DNA of 54,535 nt from an uncultured Myxococcales bacterium (lineage in GTDB: Bacteria; Myxococcota_A; UBA9042): assembly GCA_903850505.1 (NCBI GenBank), contig CAINLT010000157.1, forward strand, positions 1 to 54,535, given 5' to 3'. Shown here in pieces: positions 26,276 to 35,159 of the stretch; position 1 is the stretch's first letter; every line of letters begins with the position of its first letter. The notes under the pieces are model-generated. The model was not told where the DNA came from and ran no database searches. It saw only the letters and a program-made list of their open reading frames with translations. The position numbers were made by a program, and so were the translations under genes.

Positions 26276-27015
26276 AGAAGGCGCTGATCACCGCGGGACA
26301 CAAGCGGCTGGGCCGGGCGATTGCCCTGGCGCTGGCCGAGGCGGGCTTTGACGTTGCGATCCAGTACCGCCGCGACCCGCATGCTGCCGATGAAGTCGTG
26401 GCCGCTGCCCACGCGCTGGGTCGCCGGGCGATCGCCCTGCAGGCTGAACTGACCGACAGCGCCGCCTTGCCGCGACTGGCGGCGGCGGCGGCGGAGCACC
26501 TGGGCGGCCTGTCGCTGCTGGTGCTCGCGGCCGCAAGCTATGACCTGACGCCGATCGCCGCGCTGGATACGGCGCAACTCGATTTGGCGTTCGCCCAAAA
26601 CGCCCGTGCGCCCGTCGCGCTGGCGCTGGCGGCCCATCCGTTCCTGTCGGCGTCGGGGGATGGCCGCGTCGTCATGCTTGGCGATTTGGCAGCGCAAATT
26701 CCGTTCCACGGCTATTTGGCGCACTCGATGGCCAAGGCCGCGCTGCACGCCGCCGTACGCGGTTTGGCCGCCGAGCTGGCGCCTGACGTCACCGTGAATG
26801 CGATTGTACCCGGCGCGGTCCTGCGGCCAGACGATCTGCCTGAATCCGTGTGGCAGCGGCTGCTGGACATCGTACCGCAAGGTCAGCTGATGGCCGCCGA
26901 CCCAGGGGCGGGCAGCCGGGCGATCGCTGAAACCGTGGTGTATTTGAGCCAGTGCAGCCGGTTTGTGACCGGCAGCTTCCTGACCGTCGACGGCGGCCGG
27001 ACGGCGAGCTGGTGA
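26272..27015 (+). CDS. Short-chain dehydrogenase of pteridine-reductase/FolM type with altered active site
   Basis: 247 residues from GTG. The cofactor loop ITAGHKRLGRAIA is like the TGxxxRxG loop of PTR1/FolM proteins that use NADPH to reduce pterins or dihydrofolate. The catalytic region reads VVMLGDLAAQIPFHGYLAHSMAK. Aligned with PTR1 (D...YTMAK) and FolM (D...YAASK), the Asp and Lys155 are kept but the catalytic Tyr position is His151 (codon CAC at 26722-26724). The C-terminus FVTGSFLTVDGGRT is normal. It may be a divergent or regulatory enzyme. Confidence 0.85.
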   Translation: MKKALITAGHKRLGRAIALALAEAGFDVAIQYRRDPHAADEVVAAAHALGRRAIALQAELTDSAALPRLAAAAAEHLGGLSLLVLAAASYDLTPIAALDTAQLDLAFAQNARAPVALALAAHPFLSASGDGRVVMLGDLAAQIPFHGYLAHSMAKAALHAAVRGLAAELAPDVTVNAIVPGAVLRPDDLPESVWQRLLDIVPQGQLMAADPGAGSRAIAETVVYLSQCSRFVTGSFLTVDGGRTASW

Positions 27016-27016
27016 C

Positions 27017-27034
27017 ATCCCGCCGCGGCGGGAT
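27017..27034 (+). terminator. Perfect palindrome after the SDR gene
   Basis: ATCCCGCCGCGGCGGGAT is an 18-base perfect palindrome starting 2 bases after the stop codon; it can form a 7-bp stem with a CGCG loop. There is no U-tract. Confidence 0.45.
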
Positions 27035-27046
27035 CGCCTGAAGCGT

Positions 27047-27075
27047 TTGCACACATCGCGCGTTCTGGCTAACGT
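27047..27075 (+). promoter_or_regulatory. Putative sigma70-type promoter for the PEGA-domain gene
   Basis: TTGCAC, 17-base spacer, TAACGT; 56 bases upstream of the start codon and just after the palindrome at 27017-27034. Confidence 0.6.
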
Positions 27076-27130
27076 CCGGGGCGCTTCATGCCGGACGCGT
27101 GCCGGGCTACAACCCCCTACGAGGCGAAAA

Positions 27131-28321
27131 ATGGCAATCCGATCGAACCTTTGGCTGGCCTGTGTGCTGGCTTGGCCGGCGCTGGCCGCCGCTGCGGAGC
27201 CGCAGAACGCCGACGCTGGCAAGCCAAAAGTGATGCTCGTGCCGGCGATTTACGTCGGTGAAGTGCGGGCGATTTACGAAAAACGCATCCAGAAGTCGCT
27301 GGCCGATGCGATCGCCTCATCGAGCCGCCTGGACCTGCTGACGGACAAGGATCGCGCGGAAAAACCGGCGCTGCCCAAGGACAAGACCGCCCCGGTGAAG
27401 TCGACGCCGCAGTCCCGGCACATCGACGAAGCCGACATGTGGCGGCAGGAAGGCACGGATCTTGCGGCGGATGGCAAGCCCAAGGAAGCGCTGGCCAAGT
27501 TCCGCGACGCGATCGCCGCGTATGAGCGGTCTTCGGCGGAGCTCGTGGATTTCTCCAAGCTGGCCGATGCGTATGCGCGCGCGGGTTTGACGGCGTACGT
27601 CACGGGCGGCGGTTTGGCTGAAGCGACGCGGCTGTTTGAAGCGGGCGTGACGATCCAGCCGACGCTCGTGATCGATCGTCGCAAGCAGGAGAAGGTGTTG
27701 CTCGACGCGTTTGACAGCGTCCACGAGCGGCTGGAGAACGGCAAGCGCTTCGCCATCGCTGTGGAAGGTGCGGGCGAGGGTGCGGAAGTGTTCGTCGACG
27801 GCGTGAAAATCGGCGCGCTGCCGGGCAAGTCGACGCCAGTGCCGCCGGGGACGCACTACGTGCAGGTGCGCGGCAACAACTGGCAGCCGTGGGCGACGGC
27901 CGTGAAGATCAAGAACAAGGAAATGACGGTGACGGCCAAGCTCATCGAAGTGAAGAAAGAGAAGGCGCCGCACAAGGAAGTCGAGTTCGGCATCGACGCG
28001 ATGGAAGATTGCGCGAAGGCTGGTGCGTTCGCCACGGACAAATGCCGCATTCCGGCGGGCAAGCTGGGCAAGCAGACGGGCGCGACGTACCTGATCTTCA
28101 CCGCGGTGAAGCCGGATCGCTATGGCCGGCTGTCCCTGCATCCGTTCGTGATGGAAAGCGCCACGGGCGCGACGGTGCCGCTCAAGCCGATCGACCTGTC
28201 GCCCGATCTGGCCGATCTCAACGCGCGATCCGCGACCTTTGAGACGGACGTCGCCGATGGCACCGAGCACTTCGCCAAGGCGCGCGCGCTGACAGGCACG
28301 CCCAAGGTCTACAGCAAGTAG
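27131..28321 (+). CDS. Secreted PEGA-domain protein with TPR-like region
   Basis: 396 residues with a Sec signal peptide (LAWPALAAAAEP; no lipobox Cys). Residues about 30-75 (VMLVPAIYVGEVRAIYEKRIQKSL) resemble the start of periplasmic beta-barrel-assembly or TolB-like proteins. Residues about 100-190 are helical, TPR-like (EALAKFRDAIAAYERSSAEL). A PEGA domain follows at about 215-270 (GAEVFVDGVKIGALPGKSTPVPPGTHYV). PEGA proteins are common in myxobacterial envelopes and carry beta-sandwich surface layers. GAGG precedes the ATG. The role is unknown. Confidence 0.82.
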   Translation: MAIRSNLWLACVLAWPALAAAAEPQNADAGKPKVMLVPAIYVGEVRAIYEKRIQKSLADAIASSSRLDLLTDKDRAEKPALPKDKTAPVKSTPQSRHIDEADMWRQEGTDLAADGKPKEALAKFRDAIAAYERSSAELVDFSKLADAYARAGLTAYVTGGGLAEATRLFEAGVTIQPTLVIDRRKQEKVLLDAFDSVHERLENGKRFAIAVEGAGEGAEVFVDGVKIGALPGKSTPVPPGTHYVQVRGNNWQPWATAVKIKNKEMTVTAKLIEVKKEKAPHKEVEFGIDAMEDCAKAGAFATDKCRIPAGKLGKQTGATYLIFTAVKPDRYGRLSLHPFVMESATGATVPLKPIDLSPDLADLNARSATFETDVADGTEHFAKARALTGTPKVYSK

Positions 28322-28490
28322 CCATCGCGTCGCGTGTAGCATTTTGAAATCGTTACCAAAAAACTAGCCGTTGCGTTGCGCTGCCATGGGCGTTACGCTG
28401 CAAGTGGAAGTCTGCGCGCGGCGTTGTGTTGTGGGTGCGACACGGCTGATTGGCGCGGGCAACGCTTCCTGCAAGTACACGAGGCTCGCA

Positions 28491-31400
28491 ATGTCCGGAC
28501 GTTTTGGCCGATTGAATTCGCTGGCATCGGTGGCCGCGTGGTTCTTCACCGTCAGCGCCTTGGGCCTGTCCGCGTGCAGCGATCCAACGCCCGACACGGG
28601 CTCCGGCACGATCAATGGTGGCAACGGCGGCAACGGCGACGGCACGGTTGACCCGACGACGCTCAAGCTGGAAACGGAAATCATCGGCGATGCCCGCGCG
28701 GGCATCCCGTTTGCCGGAAAGTGCCGCACGTTCAAGCCGGTTGTCGCGGACGACGCGAACCAAGGCTATGGCGCGGAAGTGCCGCTCCCGTCAGCCGCGA
28801 CGGTGACGGTTACCGGCGGTCCTGGGCAGCCGGTCGCGGTGCAGGATGTGCACGTGACGCTGGCCAAGGTCGGCACGTATCAAGTGGCCTGCCAACTGCC
28901 GGCCTACAAGTTGGTCGATCCGACGCCCGCCGATTTGGACGTCCTCGCCGGTCTCGCGGTGACGCTCGACACGGAGTTGCAGCCGCCCGCGGGCAGCGCG
29001 CCCGGGACGCCGGCGCCCACGGACGTCGTCGCCAATACGCCGGTCGCGGTGACGTGCACGGCCGCGGACAAGTATGGCAATGAGGTCCTCGACGGCTTCT
29101 CCGTGAAAGTGTCGCCCGCCGACGCGCCGCAGCCCAAGGCGTTCACCACCCAGCTCAAGAAGGCTGGCGACTATCAGATCGCCTGCATCGTGGACGGCCT
29201 CGCCGATCAAACGCCCGCGCTGCTGCACGTCCACGCCGACGTGCCGGTGCATCTGTTCGCGATTCTCGATCCGCCGGAGCTGGAAGCCGGCGCGGCGAGC
29301 GCTGTGACGTGCGTCGCCAACGACGCTTTTGGCAACCCAATCCCGGATTTTCCGTTCTCCATCGACTTCTCCGGTGACAAGGACATCAAGCTCACGGGCC
29401 TCTACGTCACGTCGACGAAGGCCGGCGCGCACAAGGTCGCATGCGTGCCGGAAACGGGCGACTGGAACGCCTACCAGCTGCATCCGGCGTCGCTGCTCGT
29501 CGATCCGGGGCCGCCCGCGCTGCTGCAAGTGCAGACCGTGCCGGCCAAGGTCGTCTACGCTGACGCCGAGAAAGTGCAGTTCCTCAGCGTCGTCAAGGAT
29601 GCGTACGACAACATCATCCCGTCGGCGACCGTGACGCTGGCGGTGACGGATCCGGCCAAGGGCTACAAGGTCAAGGATCCCAAGACGGTGCAGTTCAACG
29701 TCGACGGCAAGTACAACGTGCATTTGCAGGTCGATCAGGCGCCGGATATCGCCAAGGACGTGCAGATCATCGTGGATGGTACGCCGCCGCTGCTGACGAT
29801 CGACTACCCGAATTGGGGCGACACGATTACCGGCAAGCCGTCCGTGCAAGTGACGGGAACGGCGGCGGATAGCACGTCGGGCCTGGCCAACCTGGTGCTG
29901 ACGCCGAACTGGGACGATGCCGCCAAGAAGAAGCCGGTGCTGGGCTCCGCGGATCCGGACACGGGCCTGACCAACTGGGCGTCGCAGGTGCCGGCCAAGC
30001 ACGGCCTGAATACCGCGAAGGTGGAAGTGACCGATCTGGGCGGCCAAGTGTCCAAGGCGACGCGCGGCTACTACTACTCCGGCCAGTACTACCCGACCGA
30101 TGGCGCGCATCCCAAGGACGCGCCCGTCAAGGACGGCATCCAGGTTTTCCTCGGCAAGGACTTCATCGACGACGGCGTCCACGACTACAATAATCCCAAT
30201 GATCTCGCAACGATCATCGAGATGGCGCTGGCCGGCATGGACCTGAACGCGCTGCTGCCGCCGAACCTGAACCAGGGCGCGATCGAGGTGAAGATCACCA
30301 ACCTGTCGATCAAGAAGCCGACGATTTCCCTGGAGCCGGTCGCCGGTGGCATGAAAATGCACATCTGGATCAATGACTTCTACGCCGACATCGCGGTCAA
30401 GGCCAAGCAGTCGATCGGTCCCATCAGCGTCACGATCAAGGTCTCCGGCAACATCACGATGAGCCAGATCGAGATCGCGACCCAGCTTGGCGTCGCCGTG
30501 ACGCCCGCGGGCGGCCCGACGGTCAAGGTCATCTCGACCAAGGTCGACCTGAAGGACTTCAAGCTGCACCTGAACGGCCTGCTCGGCCTGTTCGACTTCA
30601 TCACCAACGCCATCATCGGCAGCTACATCAACACGCTGGAGAGCACCATCACGCAGCTGCTCAACGACCAGATTCCGCCGCTGCTGCTGGGCATTCTCAA
30701 CACGTTCGCCATCAACCAGGCCGTGCCGCTGCCGGCGCTGATCCCGGGCATGCCCGCGGTGACGCTGACGCTGAACAGCTGGCTGACGACGCTGACGTTC
30801 TCGCCGCAGGGCATCCTCGTGAAGCTGGACGCGGAGCTGTCAGCGCCCAAGGGGATGGCGCACGTCAACCTCGGCTCGATTGGCCGGCAGGTCGGCTGCC
30901 CGGGTCAGGCCAAGGACGAGTTCGTGATTGACGACAAGCAGCGCATGCAGCTCGCGCTGCACGACGACATCATCAACCAGGCGCTCCAGGCGATCTGGTA
31001 CGGCGGCGCGTTCAAGATGGACGGGCTGACTGCGGCGAGCCTTGGCTTGGCGGGTGCGGGCGCGCCTTCGATCGGCGGCTTCTCGCTGGATGGCGCGACG
31101 TTTGACGTCGACCTGTTCCTCGCGCCGATCGTCGAGTCGTGCGCGCAGCCGACGCCCATGGACCTGCGCGTGCAGGCGGGCGACGTGTACCTGAAGGCGA
31201 ACCTGAAGCTCGGCGACCAGCCGCTGTCGATTGGCATCTTCCTGAACGCGGACATGCCCGCGCACCTCGCGATGGCCAAGAACGCGACGACGGGCGCGCA
31301 GGAGCTGTCGGTGAAGATCGACGCCACCAAGCTCAACTTGATGATGGAGATTATCGACATCACCAAGGACTTCGCGGACGCGAAGGGCGCGTTTGAGGAC

Positions 31401-31592
31401 ATCCTCAAGACGCAGATCGACGCGCAGCTGGCCAAGGGCATTCCGGGACTGGACAACATCGTTGTGCCGCTGCCGGCGATTGACCTCGGCAGCCTGATTC
31501 CGGGCTTGGGCACCGGACTGAAGATGCAGCTGACGTTGAAAGACATGGTGCGGGCTGGCGGCTACACCGCGATTGACGCGCAGATCAACTGA
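28491..31592 (+). CDS. 1033-residue lipoprotein with Ig-like modules and a probable TULIP/BPI-like lipid-binding half
   Basis: Signal peptide with lipobox LSACS (Cys29) and a Gly/Asn/Asp tether. Residues about 60-540 are Ig-like beta-sandwiches (NTPVAVTCTAADKYGNEV and ASAVTCVANDAFGNPI are parallel repeats). Residues about 550-1033 read like a two-barrel TULIP domain. The first barrel has IEVKITNLSI and SVTIKVSGNITMSQIEI, then a long helix LESTITQLLNDQIPPLLLGI, VPLPALIPGMP and LTFSPQGILVKLD. The second barrel has VYLKANLKLGDQP, ILKTQIDAQL and VPLPAIDLGSLIPGLG. Pro-Leu-Pro hinges after long helices are typical of BPI/LBP-type proteins. Lipid or lipopolysaccharide binding at the surface is inferred; the fold is not proven. 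Confidence 0.78.
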   Translation: MSGRFGRLNSLASVAAWFFTVSALGLSACSDPTPDTGSGTINGGNGGNGDGTVDPTTLKLETEIIGDARAGIPFAGKCRTFKPVVADDANQGYGAEVPLPSAATVTVTGGPGQPVAVQDVHVTLAKVGTYQVACQLPAYKLVDPTPADLDVLAGLAVTLDTELQPPAGSAPGTPAPTDVVANTPVAVTCTAADKYGNEVLDGFSVKVSPADAPQPKAFTTQLKKAGDYQIACIVDGLADQTPALLHVHADVPVHLFAILDPPELEAGAASAVTCVANDAFGNPIPDFPFSIDFSGDKDIKLTGLYVTSTKAGAHKVACVPETGDWNAYQLHPASLLVDPGPPALLQVQTVPAKVVYADAEKVQFLSVVKDAYDNIIPSATVTLAVTDPAKGYKVKDPKTVQFNVDGKYNVHLQVDQAPDIAKDVQIIVDGTPPLLTIDYPNWGDTITGKPSVQVTGTAADSTSGLANLVLTPNWDDAAKKKPVLGSADPDTGLTNWASQVPAKHGLNTAKVEVTDLGGQVSKATRGYYYSGQYYPTDGAHPKDAPVKDGIQVFLGKDFIDDGVHDYNNPNDLATIIEMALAGMDLNALLPPNLNQGAIEVKITNLSIKKPTISLEPVAGGMKMHIWINDFYADIAVKAKQSIGPISVTIKVSGNITMSQIEIATQLGVAVTPAGGPTVKVISTKVDLKDFKLHLNGLLGLFDFITNAIIGSYINTLESTITQLLNDQIPPLLLGILNTFAINQAVPLPALIPGMPAVTLTLNSWLTTLTFSPQGILVKLDAELSAPKGMAHVNLGSIGRQVGCPGQAKDEFVIDDKQRMQLALHDDIINQALQAIWYGGAFKMDGLTAASLGLAGAGAPSIGGFSLDGATFDVDLFLAPIVESCAQPTPMDLRVQAGDVYLKANLKLGDQPLSIGIFLNADMPAHLAMAKNATTGAQELSVKIDATKLNLMMEIIDITKDFADAKGAFEDILKTQIDAQLAKGIPGLDNIVVPLPAIDLGSLIPGLGTGLKMQLTLKDMVRAGGYTAIDAQIN

Positions 31593-31722
31593 TCGTGCGT
31601 TGCGTTCCGGTTGCGGCGAACAATTCGCGGCCAGCGCGGGATGTGGTAGTTTGGGACGGGGTAGGTCTCGCTTCGGACTTTGCGGTCAGACGCGGTGCAC
31701 GGATGAATGGGAGCGGCACGAG

Positions 31723-34191
31723 ATGAATCAACCACTTAGCACCACCCGCCTGGCGTCCGCGCTGCTGACCGCGGTGTTGCTGCTCGCAGCCGCCTGTTCC
31801 TCGACGACGACGCCGACGCCGACGGAAGACACGCTGGCGCTCTGCTCCGACAAGATCGACAACGACGGCGACGGCAGCACGGACTGCGACGACAGCGATT
31901 GCTCGGGCTCGACGGACAAGGCCATCCACGCGTATTGCCTGAAGAACGGCGACGTGAAGATCACCGACACGACCAAGAGCGACGCCGACACGGAATCCGA
32001 CAATGGCGCGACGGACGCGATCGTCGACGACGCCGACGCCAACACCAGCACGACCGACACCGACGCGACGACCGACACCAGCATCTGCAAGCTCGCCGGC
32101 CAATTCGGCTGCCCGTGCGCCAACAACGGCGACTGCGACAGCGGCTACTGCATCGACGACGCGCAGGGCAAAGTCTGCACGCAGGTCTGCACGGAAAACT
32201 GCCCGACCGACTGGAAGTGCGTCCAGGGCGGCTCCGGCACCGACCTCCAGTACATCTGCGTCCCCGCGTACCCGACGCTGTGCATGCCGTGCGCTGAGCA
32301 CAAGGAATGCCAGACCAACGGCACGACCGGCAACTACTGCGTCCCGTTTGACCGCAGCACGACCGAGCCCGATCCCAGCGATCCGAGCAAGACGATCCAG
32401 CACGGCTTCATCGACGGCTCGTTCTGCATGACGGCGTGCACGCCCGGCAAGGACGCCAAGGGCAACCCGACGGAGACCTGCAAGTCCGGCTTCACGTGTC
32501 AGGAGCTCAAACTTTCCGACAACGGCAAGCCGGTCAAGCAGTGCGTGCCCGACAGCGGCGAGTGCTCCTGCCAGGACCAATGGGCGGTCCAGGGCAAGTC
32601 GACGATTTGCAGCAAGACCAGCACCGCCGGCCAGTGCGTGTCCAAGCGCCAGTGCGTCTTCAACGCCACGACCAACCAGACCGCGCTCTCCCTGTGCGAC
32701 GCGCCTGCGCCGTCGGTGGAAGTGTGCGGCGACGGCATCGACAACGACTGCAACGGCAAGACCGACGAGCCGGGCGCCGGCGGCTGCACGAACTGGTACC
32801 AGGACAACGACATCGACGGCTACGGCACCGGCGTCCCCAGCACGGAGAACTGCCTGTGCAACAACCCCGGCGCGGGCTACAGCAACAACGGCGGCGACTG
32901 CAACGATTTCAACGCGTCCATCCACCCGGGCGGCGTGGAAATCTGCGACAACATTGACAACAACTGCAACGGCCAGACGGACGAATCCGGCTCCAAGGGC
33001 TGCACCGTCTTCTACCACGACCTCGATGGCGACGGCTTTGGCAATCCCAACGACTCGGCGTGCCTGTGCAAGTCCAAGCAGACGTCCGAATGGATTCTCC
33101 AGGCCGCGGACTGCGACGACACGCCCGGCCCCGGCGCCAAGATCCACCCCGGCGTGGATGAAGTCTGCGACGGCGTGGACAACAACTGCAACGACAAGAC
33201 GGACGAGCAGGGCGCCATCGGCTGCAAGCTCTACTACGTCGATCAGGACAACGACACGTACGGCGTGACGACAACGGGCTTGTGCCTGTGCGCGGCGACC
33301 AAGTCCAACACCGCCGGCCAGCCCGGCGACTGCGATGACGGCAACGGCGGCATCAACCCCGGCGCGTCGGAAATCTGCGACAACATCGACAACGACTGCA
33401 ACGGCAAGACCGACGACGGCGCAGCCGACGCGACGTGCGGCGCCATCGCCGGCGGCAGCTCCAAGTGCATCGACGGCGCGTGCGGCGTGGGCACGTGCGC
33501 GAAGGGCTACTACGACGTCAACGGCGACCCGACCGACGGCTGTGAGTGCAAGTCCGAGCAGAACGTCGGCAACATGGGCATGTTCTGCGGCAACGCGATT
33601 GACCTCGGCGTCCTGCCCGACGGTAGCGCGACCATCCAGAAGGCCGGCCAGATCCTGCCGGGTGAATCGGGCGACTGGTACAAGTTCAACGCGACGGACA
33701 CGCCGGACATCGGCAACAGCACCAGCGGCAACTGCGACCAGTACGACGTGCGCATCTCGTTCGTGCTCAATCCTGGCAGCCTGTTCGTGTTCGACGTGTA
33801 CCGCGGCAGCTGCGGCGCGGGCGACCAGGTCTGCTCCGCGGAAACGCAGCACGATTGGTCGACGTCGTTCTACGGCCCCGTCGCGCCGTTTGGTCCCAAG
33901 AACAAGGGCAACTCAAACTCGCTCGGCGGGATCACCAAGTCGCCGGTCCCGGAAGTCGCGGGCGAATGCAACTGCGTGCCCGCCAACGCGGTCAATGCGG
34001 GCTGCGTCATCAACGACCACGTCGGCATCGGCTGTGGCCCCAGCGGCTACCCGGGCATGAATATTTGCTCGGACAACTCCGCGTGGTACTACGTCCGCGT
34101 GTACACCAAGCCGGGCGCGGCGTTGACGTGCGACCAGTACATCATCAAGTTCGACAATTCTTCGACCGGCGCCCCGCCGCCGCAGAACTGA
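31723..34191 (+). CDS. MopE-repeat Cys-rich lipoprotein
   Basis: 822 residues with lipobox LAAACS. An Asp-rich motif (CSDKIDNDGDGSTDC) and a Thr/Asp tether follow. The middle region is Cys-rich. Four MopE-type motifs come next, near bases 32717, 32935, 33158 and 33367, for example EVCGDGIDNDCNGKTDE and EICDNIDNNCNGQTDE. They are spaced by segments such as YYVDQDNDTYG, similar to thrombospondin type 3 Ca-binding repeats. The C-terminal about 230 residues begin CKSEQNVGNMG and have a beta-sandwich pattern (GDWYKFNATD, WYYVRVYTK), like DUF-type carbohydrate-binding or PPC domains. MopE-type motifs bind Cu or Ca in related proteins; the metal is inferred. Confidence 0.87.
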   Translation: MNQPLSTTRLASALLTAVLLLAAACSSTTTPTPTEDTLALCSDKIDNDGDGSTDCDDSDCSGSTDKAIHAYCLKNGDVKITDTTKSDADTESDNGATDAIVDDADANTSTTDTDATTDTSICKLAGQFGCPCANNGDCDSGYCIDDAQGKVCTQVCTENCPTDWKCVQGGSGTDLQYICVPAYPTLCMPCAEHKECQTNGTTGNYCVPFDRSTTEPDPSDPSKTIQHGFIDGSFCMTACTPGKDAKGNPTETCKSGFTCQELKLSDNGKPVKQCVPDSGECSCQDQWAVQGKSTICSKTSTAGQCVSKRQCVFNATTNQTALSLCDAPAPSVEVCGDGIDNDCNGKTDEPGAGGCTNWYQDNDIDGYGTGVPSTENCLCNNPGAGYSNNGGDCNDFNASIHPGGVEICDNIDNNCNGQTDESGSKGCTVFYHDLDGDGFGNPNDSACLCKSKQTSEWILQAADCDDTPGPGAKIHPGVDEVCDGVDNNCNDKTDEQGAIGCKLYYVDQDNDTYGVTTTGLCLCAATKSNTAGQPGDCDDGNGGINPGASEICDNIDNDCNGKTDDGAADATCGAIAGGSSKCIDGACGVGTCAKGYYDVNGDPTDGCECKSEQNVGNMGMFCGNAIDLGVLPDGSATIQKAGQILPGESGDWYKFNATDTPDIGNSTSGNCDQYDVRISFVLNPGSLFVFDVYRGSCGAGDQVCSAETQHDWSTSFYGPVAPFGPKNKGNSNSLGGITKSPVPEVAGECNCVPANAVNAGCVINDHVGIGCGPSGYPGMNICSDNSAWYYVRVYTKPGAALTCDQYIIKFDNSSTGAPPPQN

Positions 34192-34228
34192 CCTTCCGCA
34201 ACGAGCCGCCCTTTCGGTGATTGTCGCC

Positions 34229-35032
34229 ATGCCGCATCCAGTTCGCCTCCTGCCGCTCGCGGTCTTGTTCGCGCTCGCCGGCTGCCTGACGCCTTTGGCA
34301 GACCCGGCAGACGGTGGACCAGGCGTCTCGGCGCAGTTTGAAGTCACTTTGGGCAGCGATGTCGGTCAATGGAAGCCCGATGTGGCCGACACGGCCGATC
34401 TGGACGCCGTTGCCGATACCGTCGCGGATGCCGTTGCGGATGCGGATGATGTCTCCGAGACCGATGCGGTCGTCCTTGCCGATGGCGCAACCGGCGACGC
34501 CGCCTTGCCCGACGACGTGACCGCTGCCGATATTGCCGACGATGGCACGGCGACCGCGCTCCCCGACGGCGTCACTGGCGCCGACATCAGCACCACCTGC
34601 GGCGACGGCAAGTGCTCCAAGGCTGACAAGGAAAACTGCAAGGTCTGCCCGCTGGACTGCGGCGACTGCCCGTCAATCTGCGGCGACGGCACATGCCAGA
34701 GCGACGAGACCTGCACGGACTGCCCCAGCGACTGCGGCGCCTGCACGCCGGTCTGCTCGCTCTTTGGCTCCAGCGGCTGCCAGTCCACCGAGCAGTGCTT
34801 CCCCGACGGCAAGGCCAACCTGTGCAGCGTCGCGGGCGGCAAGTCGGTCGGCGCGGCGTGCACGTTCTTCAACGAGTGCCAAAAAGGCCAGCTCTGCGTC
34901 GGTGGCGCCTGCCGGGTCATTTGCAACTACACGGGCACGGACGCCCAATGGCTGTGCGAGCCCGGCGTCCTCTGCGACAAGGTCAACGTCGGCGGCAACG
35001 CGGCGGCGGGCTTGGGCGTCTGCGAGTTCTGA
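34229..35032 (+). CDS. Lipoprotein with Asp/Ala tether and CGDGxC-type repeats
   Basis: 267 residues with lipobox ALAGC; a start at 34217 (GTG) would add 4 residues. A long low-complexity Asp/Ala/Val/Thr tether follows the signal (about 40-115, for example DADDVSETDAVV). Two repeats of the form CGDGxCxxxExCxxCPxDCG come next (CGDGKCSKADKENCKVC and CGDGTCQSDETCTDC), then a C-terminal Cys-rich domain (CSLFGSSGCQSTEQC, GQLCVGGACRVIC). Such repeats occur in myxobacterial and archaeal surface proteins. No enzyme motif. It starts 38 bases after the MopE-repeat gene, probably in the same unit. Confidence 0.82.
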   Translation: MPHPVRLLPLAVLFALAGCLTPLADPADGGPGVSAQFEVTLGSDVGQWKPDVADTADLDAVADTVADAVADADDVSETDAVVLADGATGDAALPDDVTAADIADDGTATALPDGVTGADISTTCGDGKCSKADKENCKVCPLDCGDCPSICGDGTCQSDETCTDCPSDCGACTPVCSLFGSSGCQSTEQCFPDGKANLCSVAGGKSVGAACTFFNECQKGQLCVGGACRVICNYTGTDAQWLCEPGVLCDKVNVGGNAAAGLGVCEF

Positions 35033-35159
35033 GCTAACGGCTCGTGCAAGAACGAATCGATCAAGTCCCAGCCGTGTGTCGCCGGGCGTATCGCGCAGCG
35101 GGCGCACTTGGCGACCCAGCGACAAGCGTCCCGCACGACGGGTTCGTGCTGCACGGCGC

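Noticed and set aside
34927..35154. 75-codon minus-strand frame with CARC and a Trp-rich start
   Set aside because: It overlaps the 3' end of the lipoprotein gene at 34229-35032; lacks a ribosome-binding site and any family pattern.
35033..35159. Possible tRNA or small RNA between convergent genes
   Set aside because: No cloverleaf with T-loop GTTCRA at correct spacing could be built; the segment only shows short GC-rich repeats.
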